Below are positions 1 through 9,682 of a DNA stretch of 24,050 nt, piece after piece. Origin of the DNA: an uncultured Burkholderiaceae bacterium (GTDB lineage Bacteria; Pseudomonadota; Gammaproteobacteria; Burkholderiales; Burkholderiaceae). Within the stretch, counting starts at the first letter, position 1; each line of letters opens with the position of its first letter. The stretch is from contig CALMPB010000271.1 of the NCBI GenBank assembly GCA_937871985.1, forward strand, positions 1-24,050, given 5' to 3'. The translations under genes and the position numbers were made by a program. The notes below the pieces were generated by a model. The model saw nothing but the letters and a program-made list of their open reading frames with translations. It ran no database searches and was not told the DNA's origin.

Positions 1-1
1 C

Positions 2-669
<668 letters not shown>

Positions 670-673
<4 letters not shown>

Positions 674-1935
674 GCGACGAACGCGATCCGGAGAACGAGG
701 CCGATCGGAAGCCCGATGAGGCGCCGCAGCCAGAGGCGGTCGACGAGAAAGACGACCAGCCGCTCACGGGCGAGCCGGTCGCGCCGATGCGGCTGCGCCC
801 CGAGCCGCCGCGCGTCACCCGCCTGTCACGCAAGGTGCTGGCGAGCCTCGGCCTGGCAGCGAGCCTGGGCGTCGGTGGCGCACTGGTCTATGCGCTCCAG
901 ACCCGGAACGGCGGCAATCAGGGGCAGGAACTCTATTCCACCGACAACCGCTCGACGCCTGACGGATTGGCGGGTCTGCCGAAGGACTATGCCGGCGTGC
1001 CCAAACTCGGCCCACCGCTCCCCGGAGATCTCGGCCGCCCGATCCTCAACGCACAGAACGGCGGGCCATCCGTTTCGACACCAGGAGGTCCTGCTCCCGC
1101 ACCAGTCGGCCCCAGCCCGGAGGAGCAACGTCGGACGCAGGAACTGGAGGCGGCTCGCACCGCGCGCCTGTTCGCGTCCACGGAGACGCGGCCCGCCAAT
1201 ACTGCGACGGCCGCACAGCCATCCGCGACGGCTGCCCCCGCAACCGATCTCGCCAGCCTCGGTCTCGCACCGCAGCCAGCCACACCGTCGGCGCAGGATC
1301 GGCAGCTCGCCTTCCTCAACCAGGCGCCCGACAAGCGCACCGTCTCGCCCGATCGGGTCGTAGCGCCCGCCTCGGGCAATGTCCTTCAGGCCGGAGCGGT
1401 GATTTCCGCCGCGCTCATCACCGGCATCCGCTCCGATCTTCCTGGACAGATCACCGCGCAGGTGACGGAAAACGTCTATGACAGCCCCACGGGCAAGATT
1501 CTGCTCGTACCCCAAGGCACCCGCGTCATCGGGCAATATGATAGCGGCGTCGGCTTCGGCCAGCGGCGTGTGCTGCTCGTCTGGAACCGGATGATCTTTC
1601 CGAACGGCCGCTCGATCACCCTCGAGCGCCAGCCTGGCGCGGACGCCGAAGGCTATGCCGGGCTGGAGGATGGCGTCGATTACCATTGGGGCGAGCTGTT
1701 CAAGGCCGCGGCGCTCTCGACGCTGCTCAGCGTCGGCGCCGAGGCCGGCTCATCAGGACAGGAAAGCGACATCGCTCGCGCGCTGCGCAATGGTGCGTCC
1801 AACAGCGTCAACCAGACCGGTCAGCAGATCGTGCAACGCCAGCTCAACATCGCACCAACGCTCACCATCCGTCCGGGCTTCCCCGTTCGCGTCATCGTTA
1901 CGCGCGACCTTGTTCTCGAACCCTACAGAGGCTGA
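670..1935 (+). CDS. trbI: TrbI, VirB10-like conjugation protein
   Basis: This is a 421-aa protein spanning inner and outer membranes in the P-type conjugation channel. I chose GTG at 670 because it overlaps the trbG stop and has GGGAGG at 656-661, eight bases upstream; the frame is open further upstream but lies inside trbG. Residues 1-50 are a charged cytoplasmic tail. One membrane segment follows (LGLAASLGVGGALVYAL), then a Pro/Ala-rich periplasmic linker. The C-terminal VirB10/TrbI domain starts near VVAPASGNVLQAG and contains VYDSPTGKILLVPQGTRVIG and LERQPGADAEGYAGLEDGVD, both hallmarks of the family. Length and domain order are complete, so the protein is probably functional. Confidence 0.96.
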
Positions 1936-1936
1936 C

Positions 1937-2176
1937 ATGGCGAAGTTGAAATTGGGGCCGATCGCCGACGACAAGCCCGTCAAGGTCACGGTGGAACTGC
2001 CCGCCGGCCTCCATCGCGATCTCACCACCTATGCGGAAATTCTCGGCCGCGAGGCGGGTCAGCCGGCGACCGATCCGGTGCGCCTGATCGTTCCCATGCT
2101 GGAGCGATTCATTGCGACAGATCGAGGCTTCGCGAAGGCAAAGCAGGCGGACTCATCGCCGCGCCCGCCTGCCTGA
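1937..2176 (+). CDS. DUF2274 family small protein
   Basis: This 79-aa protein begins one base after the trbI stop, with GAGG five bases before the ATG, so it is the last gene of the trb operon. The sequence MAKLKLGPIADDKPVKVTVE followed by LPAGLHRDLTTYAEILGRE matches the DUF2274 family, which regularly follows trbI in alphaproteobacterial and related ICEs. The family's function is not known to me. The basic N-terminus and the helix with LHRDLTTYAEIL resemble a ribbon-helix-helix DNA-binding layout, which would suggest a regulator or accessory transfer role; that is inference. Its last 68 bases overlap the end of the convergent LysR gene. Confidence 0.88.
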   Translation: MAKLKLGPIADDKPVKVTVELPAGLHRDLTTYAEILGREAGQPATDPVRLIVPMLERFIATDRGFAKAKQADSSPRPPA

Positions 2177-3068
2177 TGGCCGGCCGATCGGTGCGCGCCA
2201 GCATCCGGGCGAGGCTCAGAAACCTGCGGCACGCCGGATTGTCGTTCTTGCGCGACCATATCGCGCTGAACGGCAGGACTTCATCGACGATCGGGCGATA
2301 GGCGATGCCGGGAAACCGCGCACCTGTCGCGGCCTCGCTGACCACCGTAAGTCCGCGCCCTATGGCCACCATCGACAACAGGACGTCCCTCCCGACATAT
2401 TGGGGGTGGATATTCGGATGGCGGCCAAGATCGGCCAGGCGCTGAATCAGATAGTCGCGGATCTCCGGCCCCGGCGCCGCATCGCTGACGATGAATCTTT
2501 CGCCGGAGAGATCGTGCCAGCGCAGCGTCTGCTTCTCCGTAAAGCGGTGTTCCGTCGGCAGGACGGCGAAGACACCTTCCGACCAAAGCTGTTCGGTTTC
2601 GCAGCCGGGCCAATCGCCTGTACCGGTGATGAGCGCCACATCGAGCTGGAGCTGCCGGATAGCGGCCACATGGACCTCTGGGTTGCCCTCGATCAGCTCG
2701 ACCGCCACCTGCGGGTATCTTTCAGCGAACGTCTTCAGCAACGCGAACATGAAGCCCGACGCCAGCGATGAGAAGATGCCGATCTTGACGATGCCGTCCT
2801 CGGATCGGCCGATCGCGGCGACGTCGCTGATGCCATCTTCGATCTGCTGAAGCGCGATGCGGGCGCGCCGAATGAAACGCTGTCCCGCCACCGTAAGAGA
2901 AACCCCGCCAGAATGGCGGTGAAACAGGGAAGCGCCGAGCCGATCCTCAAGATCGCGGATGCGCCGACTTACCGCGGACTCCTCAATATTCAGAAGCATC
3001 GCGGCCTTGCGAAGGCTGCCTTGTTCTGAGGCGGCGACGAAATATCGGATATGACGCAACTCGATCAT
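2109..3068 (-). CDS. LysR-family transcriptional regulator
   Basis: This is a 319-aa LysR-type regulator, the usual length. The N-terminal winged helix-turn-helix (residues 1-65) reads IELRHIRYFVAASEQGSLRK, then LNIEESAVSRRIRDLEDRLG and LFHRHSGGVSLTVAG, the classic signature. The rest is the two-lobed effector-binding domain, with IGIFSSLASGFMFALLKTF and VLLSMVAIGRGLTVV. I chose ATG at 3068; the frame extends to 3137, but that adds 23 residues before the normal IELRH start. The effector and target are unknown. Alphaproteobacterial ICEs often carry a LysR gene at this place after DUF2274, so it is probably element backbone. It has the same orientation as the defence operon and starts 99 bp after it, so read-through is possible. 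Confidence 0.93.
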   Translation of the reverse strand: MIELRHIRYFVAASEQGSLRKAAMLLNIEESAVSRRIRDLEDRLGASLFHRHSGGVSLTVAGQRFIRRARIALQQIEDGISDVAAIGRSEDGIVKIGIFSSLASGFMFALLKTFAERYPQVAVELIEGNPEVHVAAIRQLQLDVALITGTGDWPGCETEQLWSEGVFAVLPTEHRFTEKQTLRWHDLSGERFIVSDAAPGPEIRDYLIQRLADLGRHPNIHPQYVGRDVLLSMVAIGRGLTVVSEAATGARFPGIAYRPIVDEVLPFSAIWSRKNDNPACRRFLSLARMLARTDRPAIRQAGAAMSPPALPSRSLDLSQ

Positions 3069-3167
3069 AATGGAGACACCCTTCTCCAGTTTTCGAGCTG
3101 CAAATTGGATCACGTCGATTGCACGATATGAAGCCAAGCAGTTTCACACTTCTTGATGTATTAATTT

Positions 3168-5942
3168 TTACACGCCACTCGCGATCTCAACGTATCCTAT
3201 TAACTCGGCGGAATAGCTGCCGTCGCCGTTCGCAGCCCCCTTGTGTTTCAGTTCACGCTGCAAAGTCGGCTCGACGGCTTGCGCGAAAATATCCGCTCGC
3301 TGCTCCGGTTGGAAAGTTGGTGGGGCCGCCGGCGCATGTAGATATTTCTCGCACGCCCGTTCAACCGCTGGGATGCGCGCGCCGTCCAGGTTGACGGCAA
3401 TGGGCTGCACCACCACGCGACGCTCACCGTTGCCAGCGGACGTCTCCACCATCCACAAAGATAGCAGCACCGGCCCTTCAACATCACCGGACACGGCAAT
3501 GCCGATTTCCTCTGGAGCCACACTACGCCAACGCCCCAACTCCTCTTGTACCAGCGGGTGATCCAGACCCATCAGTTGCAGCTCATCCTGATTTGTTGCC
3601 GCCTCACGATTCAAGGTGAAGCGCGCGCGACGATTGCCCTCAGAAGTGACGAGATCGTATGTGGCGTCGTCCACCTTCACCAGCTTCTGCTGGCGGTCCA
3701 CGACCGCTGCCGCGAAGAAACGCACAAGTCGATCCAGACTGGACGAGACATCCGAAAACGGCTTGTAGTCATCCAAACTGAATCCATCGAGATCTTGGAA
3801 AAGATCGAAGACAACCTGCCGAGCTTCACGAGAGTTAGAGAGCGCTGCCTCCAATTCCACTTGGGTACGCTTTAGCTCAGGATCAGACAGCGCCTCTTGG
3901 TACAGGCGGTCATAATTTAACCGTTCGGACAACTGCCCAAGAATCTGCGCCCGCAAATCTTCCGCAACATTGCCCTGCTCGTCGACTTTGCCCACCGTCC
4001 GGGCGATTTCGGTCAACTTCTCATCCAGCAACAGGAAGATACGCCCCTCGATGGTGTCCGAGAGAACAAGGTTATAAACCTGCGCGGTGTGGCTCTGGCC
4101 GTAGCGGTGGATGCGCCCGATGCGCTGCTCCATATCCATCGGGTTCCACGGCAGATCGAAGTTAAACAAGATACGCGCAAATTGCAGGTTGATGCCTTCG
4201 CGGCCCGCCGCTGTGCAAACCAACACGCGAGGCCCGTCCTTCTGTCGGAAGCGACGTTCCGCCGCCACCTTGGCCCCGTGATCCCCGCCGCGCAACACCA
4301 CCACGCCCTGACCGGGGAAGGTTTGCTCAATCTCGCGGGCGATCATGTCCACCGTGCCGAGATAGGTGGCGAAGATCACGATCTTCTCGTTCTGGTTCTG
4401 CCGCCAAAGCGTCCCCAAACCATCGAGCAGCTTCTGCATTTTGGTTTCGCGCTGAGGCGGAAACGCACCCAGCAGATCGCCGATACGCAAGCGCTCTTCT
4501 GGCAAGTGCAGATTGACGACCGCAGAGGCAGCTTCTTCCGCATGTGAGGCCGAATACTCGCTGTCGTAGGGGTCGGAGGCCATCTCCAGGGCCTCTTCAT
4601 CCAGCTTCTTGACTAGCCGGTATTTCAAGTCGGCCAGCACACGATCCACCTCGCTGCGCCCGATGCTATCGCGCGGCAGATCGAATTCCTGGTGGATCAG
4701 TTCGCGCGCTTCCTCAGTCAGCCGTTCCCGCCCCTCGATGTCCAATTCCTTGTCGCGCAGCAGCGCCTCATGCAGGGTCAGCATCAACAAGCGGCGCTTG
4801 AGCGTTCGGCGCACGGCCGCGAAACTCGAGGCGGCGATCTTCTGAAAGATCGCCATCAGGAAGCCCAGCGCGCGCCCTTGGTTGCCCTGACGACGCGCGA
4901 GATCGAAGCCGTCCTCCAGATACTCGCGCAGCTTTTCGTAAAACAGCCGCTCTTCCTGCGCCATGATGAAGGATTCGGTGTGAACCCAACGCCGTGCGAA
5001 CAACGGCGAGCCATCTGGCTGGCAAGCATCAGCTTTGGTGCGGCGGAACATCACCGTGTTGAGCCGGTGGCGATTATCCACCATCTCCTCGGGACTGCGG
5101 AACAACGTCGGATTCAGCAACTGCGCCAGCATCCAGAACTGAAAATGGTTACCCTGGTGCGGCGTGGCGGAGAGGAGGAGAAGATCGCGCGAATGATCCT
5201 TGAGCGCCTCCGCCAGCTTGTAGTTCTCCGTTTTCCGTACCTTGCCCCCGGTACGGTAGGCGGTCAGATGATGCGCTTCATCAAACACCACCAAATCCCA
5301 TCGTGGCGCATCCAGCAGCCGCTTGATACGCGCCGGACGCTTCAACGTGTCGATGCTGGCGATCAGCCGGTCGTGCTTGGCAAAGGCGTTCGTCTTGCGA
5401 TCGGTGATGTCGCCTTCGGAGCCGAACACCTCGAAATCGAGATTGAACACCTCATTCAATTCGCGATGCCAATTGTTTACGAGACCGGCGGGCACGACCA
5501 TCAAAGCGCGGTTCAGCTCCCCCCGACTGGCAAGCTCGCGCAAGATCAGCGCGGTTTCGATGGTTTTCCCCAAGCCCACTTCGTCGGCAATCAGATAGCG
5601 CCGGGGTGAAGCCGTGGCGATGCGATGGGTCAGGACCACTTGGTGCGGCAGAAGATCAATCTTCGCTGATGTCAGCGCCGAGGCGCTTTCCATCACCGGA
5701 AGCGCATGCGCCTCGTAAGACAGCCACGCCTTGCGACCGCGTTCAGCGCTGCCGTCCACGGCGCGCAGAATGCGCTCGGTGCGCGTAAGCTCTCGCCGTA
5801 GCGAAGCAGCCGGGACACGCCGCTCGCCGACGCTGAAGAAGGCCCGCAGATAACCGTCTCGAGCCTGCTCAAGGACGACGCCCTGACCATGTTCGTGGTG
5901 AGTGATACGCTCGCCGGGCTGGAACTGAAACTCTACCGTCAC
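3168..5942 (-). CDS. SNF2-family helicase (RapA/HepA-like, DrmD-like)
   Basis: This 924-aa SF2 ATPase of the SNF2/RapA type has complete helicase motifs: motif I DEVGLGKTIE (about 120-129), motif II DEAHH (221-225), motif III LLLSATPHQGN (about 255-265), and in the C-terminal lobe TAAGREGINLQ and QRIGRIHRYGQ. Residues 8-23 (QPGERITHHEHGQGVV) look like the Tudor/CarD-like N-terminal module of RapA-type proteins. The last 300 residues are family-specific and probably regulatory. The start is a GTG with GAGG eight bases upstream, nine bases after the preceding stop. Similar helicases occur as BrxH-II in type 3 BREX and DrmD in class 1 DISARM, where they are thought to translocate on or remodel phage DNA. 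It is the last gene of the operon. Confidence 0.93.
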   Translation of the reverse strand: MTVEFQFQPGERITHHEHGQGVVLEQARDGYLRAFFSVGERRVPAASLRRELTRTERILRAVDGSAERGRKAWLSYEAHALPVMESASALTSAKIDLLPHQVVLTHRIATASPRRYLIADEVGLGKTIETALILRELASRGELNRALMVVPAGLVNNWHRELNEVFNLDFEVFGSEGDITDRKTNAFAKHDRLIASIDTLKRPARIKRLLDAPRWDLVVFDEAHHLTAYRTGGKVRKTENYKLAEALKDHSRDLLLLSATPHQGNHFQFWMLAQLLNPTLFRSPEEMVDNRHRLNTVMFRRTKADACQPDGSPLFARRWVHTESFIMAQEERLFYEKLREYLEDGFDLARRQGNQGRALGFLMAIFQKIAASSFAAVRRTLKRRLLMLTLHEALLRDKELDIEGRERLTEEARELIHQEFDLPRDSIGRSEVDRVLADLKYRLVKKLDEEALEMASDPYDSEYSASHAEEAASAVVNLHLPEERLRIGDLLGAFPPQRETKMQKLLDGLGTLWRQNQNEKIVIFATYLGTVDMIAREIEQTFPGQGVVVLRGGDHGAKVAAERRFRQKDGPRVLVCTAAGREGINLQFARILFNFDLPWNPMDMEQRIGRIHRYGQSHTAQVYNLVLSDTIEGRIFLLLDEKLTEIARTVGKVDEQGNVAEDLRAQILGQLSERLNYDRLYQEALSDPELKRTQVELEAALSNSREARQVVFDLFQDLDGFSLDDYKPFSDVSSSLDRLVRFFAAAVVDRQQKLVKVDDATYDLVTSEGNRRARFTLNREAATNQDELQLMGLDHPLVQEELGRWRSVAPEEIGIAVSGDVEGPVLLSLWMVETSAGNGERRVVVQPIAVNLDGARIPAVERACEKYLHAPAAPPTFQPEQRADIFAQAVEPTLQRELKHKGAANGDGSYSAELIGYVEIASGV

Positions 5943-5951
5943 GCCGCCGCC

Positions 5952-6449
5952 TCACGTTATCCGCAGGTGGAACAGGCCTGCCGGCCTGCCGCCGTCGTGC
6001 AGCAGGATCTCCTGCGGATATTCGTTGGCTTGTCCCCACAGGATACGGCCGAAGTCGATCTGATGGCCGTGGGGCGCATGACACAGCCAACTCACCTCAT
6101 CCGTGGCGGCCTGCGCCCTGATGCGGTTTTGGCCACCGGGCAACCAGAATGCCAGCGCGGCCTCGCCCTCGTATTCGTCCTGGAACGACAGGATGGCCGG
6201 TTTGATGGCATCGCCCAGCCATGCCTCCGCATCCGCCGGTGTCAGCAGGTCGAGGCTGCCGTCCAGCCCCGCAACCACCAGCGTCTTGCCCCGATTGCTC
6301 GGCAGGTCGTCCGGCCAATTGCCGACCGCTCGCAGAAACTGACGTAGGCTCCAGACCTCGCCAGCCGCGCAAATCTGATTGCGCGCTTCCTCGTCCCACA
6401 CCCAACTGGCGCCGCGCCGCTGCCATACCGTATCAAGCAGTTGCCTCAT
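5952..6449 (-). CDS. Unknown 165-aa protein of the defence operon
   Basis: I do not recognise this family. The protein is 165 aa, acidic and Trp-rich, with no membrane segment, signal peptide or cysteine cluster. It starts with MRQLLDTVWQRRGASWVWDE and later contains ILSFQDEYEGEAALAFWLPG and a C-terminal beta-like run ending GRPAGLFHLRIT. The ATG overlaps the methyltransferase stop (ATGA), with GAGGA nine bases upstream. It lies nine bases before the helicase GTG, so it is made together with both neighbours. Such placement suggests a small partner or adaptor of the methyltransferase or helicase; that is inference from position only. It does not show the P-loop expected of the small BREX protein BrxF. 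Confidence 0.85.
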   Translation of the reverse strand: MRQLLDTVWQRRGASWVWDEEARNQICAAGEVWSLRQFLRAVGNWPDDLPSNRGKTLVVAGLDGSLDLLTPADAEAWLGDAIKPAILSFQDEYEGEAALAFWLPGGQNRIRAQAATDEVSWLCHAPHGHQIDFGRILWGQANEYPQEILLHDGGRPAGLFHLRIT

Positions 6450-9400
6450 CGCGCATAGTCCTCATCGTCACCGAACAGCGCCCCCTGAACGGGCTGAGGC
6501 GCCTGGCTGGACTGCCAGGTTTTGTAGATCGACACGGCCCGAGAAGCCGCATTGCGGGTGGTCTGGTCAGGGCCGTTACGGTGAAGCCATTCCAGCAGCG
6601 GCCTCAGCGCGACGTGCGGCTTGAAGTTCTCATTCTTCAATGTGTCAGAGGCATTGATTCCACTGTTGTCGAAGCACGCCCCGATCAACACCAGCGCCTG
6701 GTCCAGATCGGAGGTCAGACGGCGACGGTGTTTGCCTGACCATTCTCGCGCGAAATTCAATGGATCCGCACGGGTGAAAATCTTGTTCTTCTCCGCGCAC
6801 CAGCCCCGCTGCACGAACTCATCCGGTGTGGTGATCGACCCTTTCAGGAACTTCTGCAACTGATCGCGCTGGAGATCGATCGCGCTGCCAAAGGTGCGTA
6901 AAAACTGGCGCGTAATCGGTTCGGCGTTGACGGGCGGCGGCTCCTTGCCCTTGTCGGCGTCCTCATCAATGAGCTGGTTGATGCCGACCAGCGCATCCTT
7001 GACGGAGATGGTCCGCCCCTCATCGACATAGACCTTGCCGTAGTGCCGCGAGAAATATTCCAGTGCCTTGCCGCGACGGATCACCTGTAGGTCCGCAGCG
7101 GGCAGCCCCTCCTTTGCATGATTTTCCAGCATGGCTTGCAACTGACGAACGTCACCCATCACTTCTCGCCGCATCCGGCCCCAGCTTACCGGCTTGGGCT
7201 CCTCGGTGCGTTTCCGACAGACGTGGATGATGTCGTACTCGATGGTCTTCGAACCAAACTCGCCGTCCCCCTTGGTTTCATCGGAACGGATTGGGTACGT
7301 TGCTTCGAGGTAGAAGCCGGCGTCGAATAGCGATTCCAGAACTGCCACCCACGGTTCATCCTCGCTGTGATGAAAGGTGAAAGCGAGGATGCCACCGGGT
7401 TTGAGCGCACGGTGGGCCTCTCTCCAGCACTGAGTGAGCAGGCGCTGATAGAAGCCGTCTGGGTCTTCCGGTTCACGCGCCTTGTTGGCGACTGCTTCTA
7501 ACGATTTTGGCGTATAGTCAGCGGTGAAGTAATCCGGATATTTGTCCTTAAGCGCTAGGCGCAGCCAGACGTAGAAGAAATCGGATAGCTCCGAATAATG
7601 CAGCAGGCCGCCGAAGGGTGGATCCGTGATGACGAGATCGAGGGTGCCTGCCGAAATGTGCGTTAGGTCGGTCGATGACCCGCAGGTGGCATCTGCCCCC
7701 AATACCGGATCACCAGGATAGACCTTCTCGCTCTTGCCGACGATATTTTCTGCAAGAGTTGCATCGATGCGCCCCAACCCTTCTGCGCTTACAAGCTCCC
7801 AAACTTCAGCTTTCCACTCAATGGCCCCCAACAACCCACGGACAGCAGATTTCCAGTTCCCGTCGCCCACGGCGTTGAATACGCCCGATTCTAGACTTGT
7901 AGATTTGGGATGGAAATTATTGTTGCTTAGCGCTGCCGATATTTGATTATTCTTAATGTGCCATATGCTGAGATTGTTCCCGCATCTCAAATATTGCTGG
8001 ATCGCGCCCAGCACAAACTCCCGTACTTTCCATTCATACTTGCCAACGCTCACGACAGCCTTCAACAATTGCGCATGAACGAGCAACTGACGCGGGTTGA
8101 ACATCATCCACCAGTGGGTGAAACCATGGCCTTCGCGAATATCGCCATTGGCGATGCCAGTCATAAAGCCATAGGGCACACTGGAGCGCGGGTAGTATTC
8201 TTTTAGATCAGCATCCTTGCGCTCATTCCATTCGAGCGCTGCCGCGTCGTATTGCCTTGCAAATGCATTGTCGAAGGACGCAAAGAAACGCCCGCCGTAA
8301 GGATTGCCTGCCGCATCACGCTTGGGCGCATAACATTGCGCCGCGTAAGCTGCCATGGCACCAGTTTTCCCGCTGGCTCTCACCGTCGCCAACACATCCT
8401 GTACTGTGCCGCAAGCTGCACAGGCGAAGTTTGAGCGCTTCGGCACCGTGCCCTTCTCGGGCGCGAACGTGGCGCCCGTCTCCGGGTCCGTTACCTCGTC
8501 CGGCAGCGTGCCGCGCACCTCTAGCAAGCGAATCTTCGCAGCCCGTGCAGCATCCCAGCGGGTACTCGAAGCGACGTCGTCCTGCGCCGAACCGCCATAG
8601 GGCTGACCGTTTGCGTCCTGCTTCGCCTCACCTGCCAGCCATCGCGGATGCACCAGCAGACTCAACGTAACCTTCTTGTTCTTGCCCTTACCGAGATTCA
8701 CTAGCGCGCTGTGGCCGCAATGCGGGCAGACCACCCCTTTCCTTGGATCGAGTATGGAATAGGGCTTTTCGGTCGGTGCGACATAAAGCGGTGCATCTGG
8801 CGCCATGCGCGCAAGGTCATCCTCGACGTCGAAAGTCTCGCCGCACTTGCCGCAGCACTGCTCCCAATGCTTAACGGTGAGGGTCTTCACCGCCATCACC
8901 GGGCTGGTCATGATCGGTGTGCGATGACCGCAACCCGTCACCTGACAGGGACCATGCTTGGCCCAGAAGGTGTAGATGACCTCCGGACCTTCATATTTGT
9001 AATCCTTGCGCTCGTTGCGCGGGATGGTGAGCGGATCGAAACCGGCGGGCATCGCCTTGCCCGTGGGCAGATGCGTCCAGACACCTTTTTCGCCGTCGGG
9101 GCCGTCGCAATAATAGTACGGCATGATCTGCGGTTTGACCTCGGCCTCGATGTCGGCGAGGAGCTTCTTCACTTCCTCCAGATCGACATCGGCCAGTTCC
9201 TGCTTGACTACGAACCACGCCACCGGGTTGAGGTCGTTGCCGGCCATCTGCATCCCGAGGCGGGAACCTTCCACCAGCGTGGTGCCGCCCCCCATGAAAA
9301 TATCGGCGACCTTTAGGCTTCTAAAGGCCCCCTTCTTCTGATGGTTCGCGTAGTAATTGTCCCACACCAGCCTAGCCGAATGTGAGGGGTCATCCGGCGC

Positions 9401-9670
9401 TTTGGTCGCGGCAGCAATCAGCATCGAACGGAACACGCTCGATTGCCGTCGCGCCCACCATTTCGACATCTGATAGATCGGTTTCTTGGCTGCTCCGGAT
9501 GCCGCCTCAACGGCAGAAACATGATTGACCGGCAGGATCGGGAAATCGACTTCCAGGCAGGTTTTGGGGCGGTTGGGATCGTTGAAGTCGACGGTTTCGA
9601 GCGCGACGGCCTTGCCTGCGCCGACGGCCCTGGCGACCTCTTGTGCGAGTATTTCTTTCTTGGTGGCCAT
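6446..9670 (-). CDS. DUF1156 DNA methyltransferase (PglX-I type)
   Basis: This is a 1074-aa amino-methyltransferase that modifies a base in DNA using S-adenosylmethionine. The N-terminal DUF1156 region contains PIYQMSKWWARRQSSVFRSM (about 65-84). A SAM-binding motif follows, FMGGGTTLVEGSRLGM (125-140) with NDLNPVAWFV. The middle holds several Cys pairs consistent with zinc ribbons (CCGKCG, CPHCGHS, CAACGT). The catalytic motif is DPPFGG at 683-688, the form usual in N6-adenine enzymes. I preferred ATG at 9670 over the adjacent TTG at 9673; AAGGA lies nine bases upstream of the ATG and overlaps the stop of the PglZ gene. The relative is PglX-I of type 3 BREX and related defence loci (COG1743). 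Its likely role is self-marking and target recognition; the recognised site cannot be read from the sequence. Confidence 0.94.
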   Translation of the reverse strand: MATKKEILAQEVARAVGAGKAVALETVDFNDPNRPKTCLEVDFPILPVNHVSAVEAASGAAKKPIYQMSKWWARRQSSVFRSMLIAAATKAPDDPSHSARLVWDNYYANHQKKGAFRSLKVADIFMGGGTTLVEGSRLGMQMAGNDLNPVAWFVVKQELADVDLEEVKKLLADIEAEVKPQIMPYYYCDGPDGEKGVWTHLPTGKAMPAGFDPLTIPRNERKDYKYEGPEVIYTFWAKHGPCQVTGCGHRTPIMTSPVMAVKTLTVKHWEQCCGKCGETFDVEDDLARMAPDAPLYVAPTEKPYSILDPRKGVVCPHCGHSALVNLGKGKNKKVTLSLLVHPRWLAGEAKQDANGQPYGGSAQDDVASSTRWDAARAAKIRLLEVRGTLPDEVTDPETGATFAPEKGTVPKRSNFACAACGTVQDVLATVRASGKTGAMAAYAAQCYAPKRDAAGNPYGGRFFASFDNAFARQYDAAALEWNERKDADLKEYYPRSSVPYGFMTGIANGDIREGHGFTHWWMMFNPRQLLVHAQLLKAVVSVGKYEWKVREFVLGAIQQYLRCGNNLSIWHIKNNQISAALSNNNFHPKSTSLESGVFNAVGDGNWKSAVRGLLGAIEWKAEVWELVSAEGLGRIDATLAENIVGKSEKVYPGDPVLGADATCGSSTDLTHISAGTLDLVITDPPFGGLLHYSELSDFFYVWLRLALKDKYPDYFTADYTPKSLEAVANKAREPEDPDGFYQRLLTQCWREAHRALKPGGILAFTFHHSEDEPWVAVLESLFDAGFYLEATYPIRSDETKGDGEFGSKTIEYDIIHVCRKRTEEPKPVSWGRMRREVMGDVRQLQAMLENHAKEGLPAADLQVIRRGKALEYFSRHYGKVYVDEGRTISVKDALVGINQLIDEDADKGKEPPPVNAEPITRQFLRTFGSAIDLQRDQLQKFLKGSITTPDEFVQRGWCAEKNKIFTRADPLNFAREWSGKHRRRLTSDLDQALVLIGACFDNSGINASDTLKNENFKPHVALRPLLEWLHRNGPDQTTRNAASRAVSIYKTWQSSQAPQPVQGALFGDDEDYAR

Positions 9671-9682
9671 CAACCGTAATCC

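Noticed and set aside
4692..5609. 305-codon plus-strand frame opposite the SNF2 helicase
   Set aside because: The minus strand encodes motifs I to III in the same bases, and this frame shows no domain or ribosome site.
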